Below are positions 44,906-54,429 of a stretch of 64,000 bases of DNA, piece after piece. The position numbers and the translations under genes are program-made. Origin of the DNA: Rhodopirellula sp. (GTDB lineage Bacteria > Planctomycetota > Planctomycetia > Pirellulales > Pirellulaceae); NCBI GenBank assembly GCA_003513555.1, contig DOPG01000178.1, forward strand, positions 1 to 64,000, given 5' to 3'. The notes under the pieces were generated by a model, which was not told where the DNA came from, searched no databases, and saw nothing but the letters and a program-made list of their open reading frames with translations. Within the stretch, counting starts at the first letter, position 1; each line of letters opens with the position of its first letter.

Positions 44906-46813
44906 ATGTGCGGAATAACGGGAGCGGTCTGGAGCGACCAGAGACAGTCCATTACTCCCGAAGTGTTAACAAGGATGACCAATGCCATCTCGCATCGTGG
45001 TCCAGACGATTCCCAAACCTGGATCGACACAAACCAACAGGACGCTTACGGAAATCACATTGGTGTCGCCTTGGGTTTTCGACGCCTCAGCATCATTGAT
45101 CTTAAGGGTGCTCGGCAACCCATGTCCAACGAAGACGACTCCATTCAAATGGTCTTCAATGGCGAGATTTATAACTACCAGACACTGCGCAGAAGACTGG
45201 AAGGGCGTGGCCACCAGTTCGCAACCGATGGAGATGGCGAATCCATTCTGCACCTTTATGAAGACTATGGTGCAGACTGCTTCAACCATCTCAACGGCAT
45301 GTTTGCGATTGGCATTTGGGATGCGAAGCGAACGCGATTTGTGCTGGCACGCGATCGCATTGGACAAAAACCTCTTTATTACGCAGTCAAAAACAACCGA
45401 CTTGTTTTCGGTAGCGAATTGAAATCACTGGCGGCTGTCGAAGGAATATGCGAGGAAATAGACCCAGCGGCGATTGATGAATTCTTGACTTATCAATACG
45501 TTCCTCACCCAGGTACGATCTGGAAAGGTGTTCGAAAACTCGCGCCAGGACACATGGCCATTTATGAAAATGGTCAATTAGCGGTCCATCGCTACTGGAA
45601 TTTTGATCCTTCCATAGAAAAACCGATTGACGGTGAAAGTGCCTGCGAACACCTTCGGGAACTGCTGACCGATTCTGTAAAACTACGGATGCAAAGCGAT
45701 GTACCACTAGGTGCCTTTCTGTCGGGTGGAATCGATTCATCGTTGATTACTGCGATTGCCAATGAGCAATGTGATTCATCGGTCCGCACATTCAGCATTG
45801 GCTTCCCTGTCGCAGATTTTGACGAGACTGCTTACGCCGCTGAGGTTGCCAAACACCTCGGAACCCAACACCAACGATTTGAGGTGATGCCCAGTGGAGT
45901 GGATGTAATCGACAAATTGGTTTGGCACTACGACGAACCATTTGGTGATTCATCAGCTGTTCCAACGTGGTATCTTTCGGAACTCACAAAATCTGAAGTT
46001 ACTGTGGCTCTCTCGGGTGACGGTGGTGATGAATTGTTTGCTGGATACGAGCGTTACCGTGCCCTATGGCTCAGCAACAAGCTTCGAAGTCTCTTTCCGG
46101 TTCACAAGATTCCCGGGCTGCATCTGATTCAAAAGCTCCCTGACTCGAACCGCAGAAAGTCTTTCGTGCGGCGTGGCAAACGTTTTCTGGAAGCGCTGGA
46201 CCAACCACCAGCAAGACGATATTTGAACTGGCTCCAGATTTTCCCTGAATCGTTGAGAGCCTCGATCTACACCGATAGTTTCCTTGAATTATTGCCGGGT
46301 GATGATCCCTTTGATTTCCTGGACTCAGCATGGACACGCAGTACCGGCCGAGATTTGGTTACGCGGGCCTCCACCACAGACATCCTTTCCTACCTGCCGT
46401 GTGACCTTTGCACGAAAGTCGACGTTGCATCGATGGCTCACGGCTTAGAAGTGCGACAACCACTACTCGACCACCGCATTGTCGAGTTTGCCGCGTCACT
46501 GCCAGTCGATCTAAAATTTCGCGGTAAGAGAGGCAAACTGATCCTGCAGGATGCGTTCGGCTCAATGATTCCCAAATCAATTTTCACGCGAAAGAAAATG
46601 GGCTTCGGGATACCGATTGCCAACTGGTTTCGAAATGAACTCAAGCCCATGGTCCATGACACTCTCCTGGCACAAGACGCAAGAATCAGCCCCTACTTCC
46701 GACAGGAGTCCATTACAGAACTCGTACGGTCGCATGAGACGAACGAGCAGAATCATGGATACAGATTGTGGAACCTTTTGATTCTGGAAAAGTGGCTCCG
46801 CGAGTGGACCTAG
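44906..46813 (+). CDS. asnB: Asparagine synthetase (glutamine-hydrolysing)
   Basis: AsnB makes asparagine from aspartate, ATP and glutamine. The start is fixed by the need for Cys2: ATG 44906 gives MCGITGAVW, with AGGAG seven bases upstream. The glutaminase half has SHRGPDDSQ, FNGEIYNY and DGDGESILHLYEDYG; the synthetase half has the ATP loop FLSGGIDSSLI, then ALSGDGGDELFAGYERYRAL and KVDVASMAHGLEVRQPLLDHR. The total of 635 residues is the length of the exopolysaccharide-linked AsnB-like subgroup, so it may amidate a sugar or peptide instead. No such cluster is adjacent. Confidence 0.92.
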   Translation: MCGITGAVWSDQRQSITPEVLTRMTNAISHRGPDDSQTWIDTNQQDAYGNHIGVALGFRRLSIIDLKGARQPMSNEDDSIQMVFNGEIYNYQTLRRRLEGRGHQFATDGDGESILHLYEDYGADCFNHLNGMFAIGIWDAKRTRFVLARDRIGQKPLYYAVKNNRLVFGSELKSLAAVEGICEEIDPAAIDEFLTYQYVPHPGTIWKGVRKLAPGHMAIYENGQLAVHRYWNFDPSIEKPIDGESACEHLRELLTDSVKLRMQSDVPLGAFLSGGIDSSLITAIANEQCDSSVRTFSIGFPVADFDETAYAAEVAKHLGTQHQRFEVMPSGVDVIDKLVWHYDEPFGDSSAVPTWYLSELTKSEVTVALSGDGGDELFAGYERYRALWLSNKLRSLFPVHKIPGLHLIQKLPDSNRRKSFVRRGKRFLEALDQPPARRYLNWLQIFPESLRASIYTDSFLELLPGDDPFDFLDSAWTRSTGRDLVTRASTTDILSYLPCDLCTKVDVASMAHGLEVRQPLLDHRIVEFAASLPVDLKFRGKRGKLILQDAFGSMIPKSIFTRKKMGFGIPIANWFRNELKPMVHDTLLAQDARISPYFRQESITELVRSHETNEQNHGYRLWNLLILEKWLREWT

Positions 46814-46814
46814 A

Positions 46815-47495
46815 TCAGACTACTTTTTTAGCAGATTCGGGAACTGGCTGGAACTTTCGTTCGCGTCTACGAATCACGATACCAAACATCGTGGAACTGG
46901 TCACCAACGTCAGAAACCCCCCAGCCGCCACTACTCCCAACGTTGCCATTCGCTGCGTAACTTCGGTGTTCTTCCAAGCGTCCAACATCGCGTCGCGCTC
47001 CGATTCAGTAATCCGAATTTCTACAGCATCCTCATACAGTGTCGTTCCGCCAACCGTCACCTCACCAGAATATCGTCTCAGGGTAAGCTCTTCATCGAAT
47101 CGTTTGTCACTGATCTGATAAAAGCCAGAGCTACCAAATGTACCCACCAGGTTTTCGATAAAAGTTGACAAAGCTGCACGTTGCATCAGTTTCAATTCTC
47201 GCAAACTTTCGTCTCGCGTTTCGCTAGGCCCGGACACCACTACAAATGTTGCCACGTTCTCTCGTTCTTGCATGGGATTACCAATCCACTCTGCACGACT
47301 CTCCGGATAAACAACATGATCAAGCGGCGGTACAGACAATTCTTTCGGGTCCCGTCCAACCTCCACTAGCTGATCATTGATACTTTGATCCTTTGCCTTA
47401 GCTGTCTGCCCATCTGCGGCTGACATGCCAGACGTACACCCCAGCAAAACCAGGGCTGCCAGCACCAGCCGTGTTTCACACCGATACTCATACAT
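46815..47495 (-). CDS. Membrane lipoprotein of the kinase-FHA unit, unknown function
   Basis: The 226-residue protein has a lipoprotein-type signal with LVLLGC (lipobox) near residue 17, followed by a hydrophilic domain. It ends in a membrane helix (MATLGVVAAGGFLTLVTSSTMFGIVI) and a short basic tail (RRRERKFQPV). The preferred start at 47495 has AGGAGG upstream and overlaps the kinase stop by eight bases, so it is the last gene of a four-gene unit. Its soluble domain has no recognised family. A sensor or target role for the kinase is a guess. The stop is one base from asnB. Confidence 0.65.
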   Translation of the reverse strand: MYEYRCETRLVLAALVLLGCTSGMSAADGQTAKAKDQSINDQLVEVGRDPKELSVPPLDHVVYPESRAEWIGNPMQERENVATFVVVSGPSETRDESLRELKLMQRAALSTFIENLVGTFGSSGFYQISDKRFDEELTLRRYSGEVTVGGTTLYEDAVEIRITESERDAMLDAWKNTEVTQRMATLGVVAAGGFLTLVTSSTMFGIVIRRRERKFQPVPESAKKVV

Positions 47496-49833
47496 GCCTG
47501 CTTCCTCCTGGCGTGACGCCAACAAAGTTTCCCTCTGCGGACTGATTGTGACGGCTATCATGTTGGATCGCTTTACGATTAACCCACGGTGCTGACAGTT
47601 GAACCGCGATTGCGGTTCCTCCCGCTACCATGATCCCGATTGCTCCGGGGATCGGAATGAACTGATGAACTGCCCAACCGACAAAGACAGCGACCGCCAC
47701 TGACCACAGACTGAGGCGTTTTCGACGCAAAGGATCCACAGGCTTCCACCAACGCAACACTGCAAACAACAAGGCAAAATGCATCACAAATGCTGATACA
47801 GTTGGTTTCCCTTCTGGATAGAGGCTTGGAGAAAGGCTGGTTGAATCCAAATCCCTGACCAACGCTCGGTCCAGCGGGATCATCAAAAACTCACCCATCA
47901 CAAAAGCAAGATAACCGACCGCGACGCCCACACCAGCCAAAACCAATCGGCGGGTCAGTGGCTCGCCGTCGTCACACTCCCACAATTTCCCCAAACTCAA
48001 AATAGCAAAGGTGGCACCGAGCACAATGATCGCCAGCCATGCATAGGTTGCGATTGATTGGGCGGGCATGGGCTCATTGTAAAATCGAATTGCTCCTGCT
48101 GCCCCTGCCAAGCCGAAGGCCGACAACGTTGCAGCAATCCACGAGGTGTTCAACTCAGCCAGTCGGTTCAACCGCGGCTTGGCACGTAGCTCATTGCGTA
48201 CGCTGCTGGCCCAAGCGGCTGGTGAAACGACTTTGCGTTGCGGAGCGTATTGAACCGCCAAGCGTTGGGCCTCTGCGTATTTTGGCTGCCGCTTCGATTG
48301 CAAAACCATCTTCCAAATCACGTAATACGGCACGTAGCCGCACGCAATCACACTGAGCAGCGGCACCAACCATGCAAACTGGGTAATAGCGATGAGAACC
48401 CATATCAATACCAGTATCAGGTTGCCATAGGGATCTGACTTCCGGCTATTCCCGGTCCACCAGCGATGAAAATCGTGCCAACTTGTCTGCACAGCTCTTG
48501 CAACCGGCTCATCAAACAGATCATCCTGAGCCTTCTGTTGTCCTGCTTTCCGGGTGCTCCCTGCTTTGACTGTGGCTGCAATCAGTATCGCGTCAATCGG
48601 CTCCGATTCCGATGAAGCAGCACCCAACACTGAATGAGAGTGATAACCATTCGTCGGCTTAGAACCTTGCTGCTCAAAAGATTCACCTGTGATGTTTTCT
48701 AGTGAAGACAGCATTTCTGCCACAGATGAAAATCGTTTGCCGGGATCTTTTTCCAAACATCGAGCAATCGTTGCACGATAAGGATCTGCGATACCGGTCA
48801 GATCCGGTAATGCCGTCAAATGCTTGACAATGATCTCGTGACAACTCTCGCCGTCAAACGGAACTCGGCCAGTCAATAATTCAAAGAGCAGAACCCCAAG
48901 CGCATAAATATCTATTTCGCGGCCATACTGACCCCGGCCAATTTCCGGTGCCATGTAATGAAAGGTCCCGACACTCTCGGTGTGACCACCACGGTGAGAA
49001 GTAGAAATAAACTTGCTGAGACCGTAGTCCCCAACTTTCACTTGCCCCAAATCATCAAAGATATTGCCAGGTTTAAGATCTCGGTGCACGAGACCCGCAC
49101 AATGTAAATGGTGAACTCCCGCTCCGATCCCTCGTATCCAGCGATTAGCCTCTGAGATCGACAATCCCTCAGGAGACTCGTCAAGTATTTGCCTTAGGTT
49201 GAGCCCAGCCACGTATTCCATGACGACCCACGACTCATCCTTTGAGTCACGACAAATGTCAAACAAGGCAACAAGGTTAGGATGTTTCAAATTCAAACAT
49301 TGTGAAACACCACGGAGTTCGATTTCCAGGTTGCGTTGAATTCGCTTCAGCGCAACCTCCTTGCCAGCATCACTAAGGGCAAAGTAAACCTCACCAAACC
49401 CACCCATGCCTACTCCACGACGAATCGTATAAGGCGGCAGCGGTGTCGATCCGGGGGAGTACGTAAATGTCATCGATCGAGTCGTTGAATCACTAGCCTG
49501 CGTTTCCCCGAGCCAAACTTCATCATGATCAGTTTGGTGCGAGAGTTTTGCTTCATGGAAATCAAGACTTCCATCACCAAAGTCCATTTCACCTTTTAAA
49601 GTTTTGTCGACCGCCTGACTTTCCGATGCGGGCGGCGGCTCAGGGATCTCCTTCAGTTTAGCGAGTAGTGTATTCATTAATCGAGGTTTCCAAGGAGATT
49701 GATCCAGAGTGGTCTTCTCTGGGACGTCATTTTCCACCCTATCCACGGCAACAGTCGAATCTGCGATGGGCGCAGAACTTTCACCCAAATTCTGCAGTTC
49801 CGATGAATTTGGTTGTTTTGCTGTCTTATTCAC
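47488..49833 (-). CDS. Multi-pass membrane Ser/Thr protein kinase
   Basis: The 781-residue protein begins with 130 residues of low-complexity cytoplasmic sequence, then a kinase domain at about 135-400: GVGMGGFGEVY, Lys163 in VALKRIQ, HRDLKPGNI with Asp252, and GDYGLSKF with Asp269. The DFG site reads DYG, a change seen in some active kinases. About eight membrane helices fill the last 310 residues (from LVLIWVLIAITQFAWLVPLL). It overlaps the FHA-like gene by four bases upstream and the lipoprotein by eight downstream, so translation is coupled. Probable envelope-signalling kinase. Confidence 0.9.
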   Translation of the reverse strand: MNKTAKQPNSSELQNLGESSAPIADSTVAVDRVENDVPEKTTLDQSPWKPRLMNTLLAKLKEIPEPPPASESQAVDKTLKGEMDFGDGSLDFHEAKLSHQTDHDEVWLGETQASDSTTRSMTFTYSPGSTPLPPYTIRRGVGMGGFGEVYFALSDAGKEVALKRIQRNLEIELRGVSQCLNLKHPNLVALFDICRDSKDESWVVMEYVAGLNLRQILDESPEGLSISEANRWIRGIGAGVHHLHCAGLVHRDLKPGNIFDDLGQVKVGDYGLSKFISTSHRGGHTESVGTFHYMAPEIGRGQYGREIDIYALGVLLFELLTGRVPFDGESCHEIIVKHLTALPDLTGIADPYRATIARCLEKDPGKRFSSVAEMLSSLENITGESFEQQGSKPTNGYHSHSVLGAASSESEPIDAILIAATVKAGSTRKAGQQKAQDDLFDEPVARAVQTSWHDFHRWWTGNSRKSDPYGNLILVLIWVLIAITQFAWLVPLLSVIACGYVPYYVIWKMVLQSKRQPKYAEAQRLAVQYAPQRKVVSPAAWASSVRNELRAKPRLNRLAELNTSWIAATLSAFGLAGAAGAIRFYNEPMPAQSIATYAWLAIIVLGATFAILSLGKLWECDDGEPLTRRLVLAGVGVAVGYLAFVMGEFLMIPLDRALVRDLDSTSLSPSLYPEGKPTVSAFVMHFALLFAVLRWWKPVDPLRRKRLSLWSVAVAVFVGWAVHQFIPIPGAIGIMVAGGTAIAVQLSAPWVNRKAIQHDSRHNQSAEGNFVGVTPGGSRHV

Positions 49834-50408
49834 GCCAATTCCAACGTCATCGCGAGTGATTGAATCACAACTCTGCAGCCCAACTCGAGTTTCTGAAACT
49901 CACCCGCAAGCCCAGCCTTGGCATACCATTGGTTGTCTTTCAATTGCAGAATCGCCCGATCACTGGCATCACGACACCTCAAATGACAATCGGAACCTGG
50001 TCCAACAAGAATCGTCTCACGCACCAACACAACACCGTCCACGTGTTGATCAAAACGATGATGACCATTTAAAGCCAGAACGGCCGTATCTGAAAGTTGA
50101 CTTGGTTTTCCCAAGGTCATCAAAGCAGATCCGTCGACCGGAACCTGAGTACCATCAGTCAGCAAAATCTTTTGATCTGCTGATCTCTGTCCCTGCCAAA
50201 AATAATCAGCCCCTCGCCGGGAGATTTGGCCTGCCAAACGAGGCCAGTCAGCCTGAACACAGATGTCTACAGTGCTTGCACGACTCAATCCCCCAACACT
50301 CCATTGAACTCCCGTCACCAGCAAATAACCACCACAACCATCGACCCACAATCTCCAGCGTGACACTGGAGATTGAGGAGTTTTCGGTTTGGTTTTGATT
50401 GCCGACAC
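49830..50408 (-). CDS. FHA-like protein, probable kinase partner
   Basis: A 192-residue protein with two stretches resembling FHA folds: WRLWVDGCGGYLLVTGVQWSVGG with ADWPRLAGQISRRGADYFW, and ETILVGPGSDCHLRCRDASDRAILQLKDNQWYAKAG. Each has the strand pattern, but the Ser/Arg/His/Asn residues that bind phosphothreonine are not obvious, so binding may be lost or different. Its stop overlaps the kinase start (ATGA), which suggests the two proteins are made together. No membrane helix is present. Confidence 0.6.
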   Translation of the reverse strand: MSAIKTKPKTPQSPVSRWRLWVDGCGGYLLVTGVQWSVGGLSRASTVDICVQADWPRLAGQISRRGADYFWQGQRSADQKILLTDGTQVPVDGSALMTLGKPSQLSDTAVLALNGHHRFDQHVDGVVLVRETILVGPGSDCHLRCRDASDRAILQLKDNQWYAKAGLAGEFQKLELGCRVVIQSLAMTLELA

Positions 50409-50465
50409 GGATCAGCCTGCTGTGTCAGGAAGAAAATGAGTCAAGAAGAGTGCAACAACATCGCA

Positions 50466-51275
50466 TCAGTCGATTTGAATGGCAACAAAAGCTTCAGCCT
50501 GAGTATCTTCAGATCCCTCGAAATACGAAGAAATCTCATGAAGCAGATTTTCATCATTCGGCTGATCGAGGTCAATTTCACTGAAGTACTCAGCATCGAT
50601 GCTCATTGTCTCCTCTTCAACATCAATCCTGGTAGCAATCTCATCTAGTAGGTCACGAGTGCGGGCCAATTGACTGTCATCCAAGTTGAGTTGGCTGCTT
50701 GTTTGTGCCACACGCAAAGCTCCAACGCGGGCCTGCAGGTTCTCAACTTCTACTTCCAACTGACTCTTTGCACCGAGCATGGCTTCCATTCGCTCCTGAG
50801 CAGCCTGCAACGAAGCTTCACGAGCCGATAACATCTGCCCGAGTTTCTCTGCTGTTGCACGGCGTGTTTTGAAACGCTTGAAACGATTCCCAAGGTCAGT
50901 TTGAACTTGCGCAGATGTGTAGGTGCGGCCTCCATAACTGTAGAACTCGTTTTCGCTCCGCAAGTCCTCACTCAATCGCTCAATGTCACCCTGAGTCTTT
51001 GCGAGTCGCTCGTTTGTCTGATCCAGTTGTTTTTCCAACTTGGCAAAATCAACCTTCTCACGAGCAATGCGTTTCGCATTCACTTCAATCTCCGGCTTCA
51101 GATCGGCAATCATCTGACGAGCTCGTTTCAGTTCCCACTCCAACGGCATCGCATCATTGGCTGATTCCTGCAACCAACTGACCCCACATCTCGCGTAGCT
51201 AAAAAGTGGCACGCCGAAAGTAAGGCTCGAAAGCAGTGCGAGTGCGCCCCCCGCCATCATCATTTTTTTAATCAT
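50466..51275 (-). CDS. Secreted or membrane-anchored coiled-coil protein
   Basis: The 269-residue protein has an N-terminal hydrophobic segment (MMAGGALALLSSLTFGVPLF) that may be a signal anchor, then about 170 residues of coiled coil (ELKRARQMIADLKPEIEVNAKRIAREKVDFAKLEKQLDQTNERL and on). An interrupting FYSYGGRTYTSAQVQTDLGNRFKRFKTRRA sits between its arms. The tail is acidic. The sequence resembles PspA/IM30-like hairpins in style but has no clear family match. It is the first gene of the leftward unit with the FHA-like protein, kinase and lipoprotein. Confidence 0.65.
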   Translation of the reverse strand: MIKKMMMAGGALALLSSLTFGVPLFSYARCGVSWLQESANDAMPLEWELKRARQMIADLKPEIEVNAKRIAREKVDFAKLEKQLDQTNERLAKTQGDIERLSEDLRSENEFYSYGGRTYTSAQVQTDLGNRFKRFKTRRATAEKLGQMLSAREASLQAAQERMEAMLGAKSQLEVEVENLQARVGALRVAQTSSQLNLDDSQLARTRDLLDEIATRIDVEEETMSIDAEYFSEIDLDQPNDENLLHEISSYFEGSEDTQAEAFVAIQID

Positions 51276-51822
51276 CGTCAGAATTCCTCGGTATTGGTGG
51301 CTGATAGAAATCGGTGACCCATACCACTTGCATCAATCACCGTTCCAACTCCCCTCCATTCGCTGACCATCTCACAATATTGGCGGCAACTGATCCAAAA
51401 AATCCTCAAACCCTGCTTTCGACACGCCAAATCAGTCAATCTGCATGCAAACCGACACGGTACACTCTTGAAAAAACCCCTCTAAGGATTCATTTATCTC
51501 TTTATTGACACTACAGAGGCGTTTATTTACACTTAAATAGCCTGAAAGCCGATTATTATCTCAGACATTCGTGTTACGCGGGATTGATTGACGCGATGCC
51601 GAATCACAAACCTCGAATGGCCAGTCGCGACACAGAACCACTCCTAAATTACTTACTGGCAGAGACTTAAGAAGAAACACTGCAAGACGAAGGCTGACCG
51701 GTACCCAGCTTCCAGTGAACCTTCGCTGCCGGAGCAACTCTTTAACAGCAAAGCCTCGAATGCAGTTCAGCAAGCACATGTTGAACGCCCATCGCTCTCA
51801 CTTTAGAAGGGAGATCACTCCG
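51276..51822. other. Divergent region upstream of the coiled-coil gene
   Basis: About 550 bases. It holds a TTGACA-N17-TACACT promoter candidate (51505-51533). An ORF of 72 residues on the minus strand (51561-51779) is not convincing. The rightward ORF of the next gene stays open from 51715, but its first part looks non-coding. Confidence 0.45.
51505..51533 (+). promoter_or_regulatory. Near-consensus sigma-70 promoter candidate
   Basis: TTGACA (51505-51510), a 17-base spacer and TACACT (51528-51533) match the -35 fully and four of six bases of the -10. It would read rightward toward the gene at 51823, with a leader of about 280 bases. Confidence 0.4.
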
Positions 51823-52041
51823 ATGACGAATTCAAGCACTAAGCACTCATCAACTAACGCACAGGACAGGCCAGTCAAAGCGATGGGTGAGCATTGGTAC
51901 GATTTAACAGCGAGGCTAAGTCGCAAATCTCGCGAGGAGTTTGGTGATTGGCTGACCCACCAGTTGGAAACCATTGAGTTAGAACTTTCGAGCTTCTCAA
52001 CTGCCCGTTCACGCGAGCAGACAAAATCCCAACGGCTTTGA
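51823..52041 (+). CDS. Small hypothetical protein, 72 residues
   Basis: The product is hydrophilic; the central part AMGEHWYDLTARLSRKSREEFGDWLTHQLETIELELSSF has an amphipathic helical look. No family is recognised. The frame is open from 51715, but GGGAGATCACTCCG before ATG 51823 supports this start. It stands alone. Confidence 0.5.
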   Translation: MTNSSTKHSSTNAQDRPVKAMGEHWYDLTARLSRKSREEFGDWLTHQLETIELELSSFSTARSREQTKSQRL

Positions 52042-52235
52042 TTTTGGCGTTATCTCCCGCGTCGGGTCCTGCCCTAAAATTCTTTGCACCTCACCATCAG
52101 GCCCCATGTATCGCTGGCATGCAGCCAGGCATCACACGTCGTATTTACCTTTCTCGCTTTCGAAAGGTCCACTTGTCATGTGATTCGGGATAGAATTCCA
52201 GCAACTAAAGGAAACTTCCCACCGAGACTTCATTG

Positions 52236-54398
52236 ATGAATCACCTTCGCTTGTTGGCGTACCTGCTTGCACTGATCTGCCTGCCATTTTTTTCTCCCGG
52301 AATCGGAGTTAGTCAAGACAAAATCGACGCCGCACAGCCCGCTGAAATCGAACCCGACGAGCAACTGCTGGCTGACTGGACAAGCCCAGACTTCTGGCAG
52401 ACTGCAGACAAAAATGCCGCCGCAGACAGTTGGGAATTCACGGATGGCGAGGTTCGGCTAGTCCGGCCACAAGGCGGCAAGGGTAGTCTTGTCAGTCGTC
52501 CGTTGCCACCCAATTTTGAACTCTCCTTCGATTGGAAAATTCAAGCCAACACCAACACCGGATTGAAGTATCGTGTCCGAAAATACGGGTCGAAGTATTA
52601 CGGTGTTGAATATCAGATCATTGACGATAGCCCAACCGCTTCTACCAAAGGATCGACGGCGGCGATCTATGACTTGGTAAGCCCAAGCGTCCCAAAGAAT
52701 CTGAATCCAACCGGCAAATGGAATACAGCAAAGATCGTTGCCAATGGCCCCATTTTGCGTCACTACCTCAATGGTGATTTGGTATCCGAAATTACCACCC
52801 TTGGTCCTACTTGGGATTCCAACCTTGCGGTAAGTAAATTTTGGGGCCTTGAAAATTTTGGCAGCCCAATCGCCGGCGATCGAATCATGCTTACCGACCA
52901 CGGTGGTAAAGCTGCATACCGCAATTTTCACTTCTCCGAAATCAAAATCCCCAGCACACCCATAGCAGATTCGACGACGGGACCATTTCTAGCCAATGGA
53001 ATGAGAAACAGTTGGGCCAACCAAGACTCAATCGTGCTTTGGACACGGACAACGCGTCACAAGCAGATGAACAAGGATGGAAAACTTTTCCGCACGTTGT
53101 CATCAAAAGATGCTTCAAAGCTATCCAAGAACACAGATGCGGAGCAGATTCTTGCTGCTCAACTACCGCAAGGTGCTATTTTGGATGACATGTTTGGTGC
53201 ATGCCCAGGTCAAGAAGGCGAAGTACGCTTGATCTATTTTCCGAAACTTCAACGCCGAGCACTTAAGAGCACGCCGTGGAAACGAACCGTTGCCAGCAAC
53301 GACTTCACCACCCAATGGCAACTGAACAACCTCAAACCAGGGACGCATTACGCCGCCATTGTTGAGGCTCGCGCTTCTAAGGGAGAACCACCGACCACCG
53401 TAATTCGTGGAGGCTTTGAAACTGCGCCGGCAACTGATGCAAAGAAAAACATCAAGTTCTGCATGACTACTTGTCATGATTTCATTCGACGCGATGACGG
53501 CCTGCGGGGACACAAAATTTATCCAGCCATGACAAGGATCGACCCTGATTTTATCGTCCACGCCGGGGACATTGAATACTACGACAAGCCAGATCCCTGG
53601 GCGATGACACTAGAACTGATGCGTTTCAAATGGGGCCGGCTCTTTGCTCTACCCAGCAATCGTCAGTTTTACCAAAACACGACCAGCTACTTCCTGAAAG
53701 ATGATCATGACACACTAAAAAACGACTGTTCTCCCGGGCAAAATTATGGCTCGGTTAGTTTTGAACAGGGAGTGAATTTATTCAATCAAGAACAATTCCC
53801 AGCCCATAACCCACGCTACCAGACCGTACGTTGGGGAAAAGATCTTCAAATCTGGTTTCTGGAAGGTCGTGATTTCCGAAGCCCTAATCAAATGCTTGAT
53901 GGGCCAGAAAAAACAATTTTAGGTAAGGAACAGAAAGAATGGCTATTCAAAACCCTTGATGCCTCACAAGCAAAATTCAAACTGGTATTCAGCCCCACAC
54001 CTATCGTTGGTCCTGATCGAAAAAACAAAAAGGACAATCACGCCAACACAATCTTTGCTCATGAGGGCAAAGAGCTTCGAGATAGACTATCGCAATACAA
54101 GGATCTAATTGTGCTTTGCGGCGATCGTCATTGGCAGTACGCATCTCGTGATGAAGATTCGGGTCTCTGGGAATTCGGATGTGGTCCAGGGAGCGAAAAG
54201 CATCAACTCGGCTGGAACCCCAAGGACAAGCGACCTGTTCATCAATTTCTTCGTGTCGCTGGTGGATTTCTTTCTGGAGAAATAAAGTACACAACAAAGC
54301 GATCCCAACTCACATTGCAGCATCGCAAAGTAAATGGGGACATCGTAAGTGAATTTCAGTTTCCGGCTGAGCAAACTGAGATCAAATCCGAAGATTAA
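52236..54398 (+). CDS. Secreted DUF1080 plus PhoD-like phosphodiesterase fusion
   Basis: The 720-residue protein has a signal peptide (HLRLLAYLLALICLPFFSPGIG). Residues about 40-230 are a DUF1080 domain (WEFTDGEVRLV, FELSFDWKI, GLKYRVRKYGSKYYGVEYQIIDD, NFHFSEIKI). Residues about 240-700 are PhoD-like: IVHAGDIEYYDKPDPW, FLKDDHDTLKNDC, IVGPDR and CGDRHWQYASRD, which hold Asp and His residues of the metal-dependent phosphatase core. It probably degrades a phosphorylated or sugar-phosphate compound outside the cytoplasm. ATG 52236 follows a TTG at 52233. Confidence 0.85.
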   Translation: MNHLRLLAYLLALICLPFFSPGIGVSQDKIDAAQPAEIEPDEQLLADWTSPDFWQTADKNAAADSWEFTDGEVRLVRPQGGKGSLVSRPLPPNFELSFDWKIQANTNTGLKYRVRKYGSKYYGVEYQIIDDSPTASTKGSTAAIYDLVSPSVPKNLNPTGKWNTAKIVANGPILRHYLNGDLVSEITTLGPTWDSNLAVSKFWGLENFGSPIAGDRIMLTDHGGKAAYRNFHFSEIKIPSTPIADSTTGPFLANGMRNSWANQDSIVLWTRTTRHKQMNKDGKLFRTLSSKDASKLSKNTDAEQILAAQLPQGAILDDMFGACPGQEGEVRLIYFPKLQRRALKSTPWKRTVASNDFTTQWQLNNLKPGTHYAAIVEARASKGEPPTTVIRGGFETAPATDAKKNIKFCMTTCHDFIRRDDGLRGHKIYPAMTRIDPDFIVHAGDIEYYDKPDPWAMTLELMRFKWGRLFALPSNRQFYQNTTSYFLKDDHDTLKNDCSPGQNYGSVSFEQGVNLFNQEQFPAHNPRYQTVRWGKDLQIWFLEGRDFRSPNQMLDGPEKTILGKEQKEWLFKTLDASQAKFKLVFSPTPIVGPDRKNKKDNHANTIFAHEGKELRDRLSQYKDLIVLCGDRHWQYASRDEDSGLWEFGCGPGSEKHQLGWNPKDKRPVHQFLRVAGGFLSGEIKYTTKRSQLTLQHRKVNGDIVSEFQFPAEQTEIKSED

Positions 54399-54429
54399 GA
54401 ACACTAGCAGAACGCAGATGATTCACACT

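Noticed and set aside
51561..51779. Leftward ORF of 72 residues
   Set aside because: No ribosome site, no family, and it faces the likely leader of the gene at 51823.
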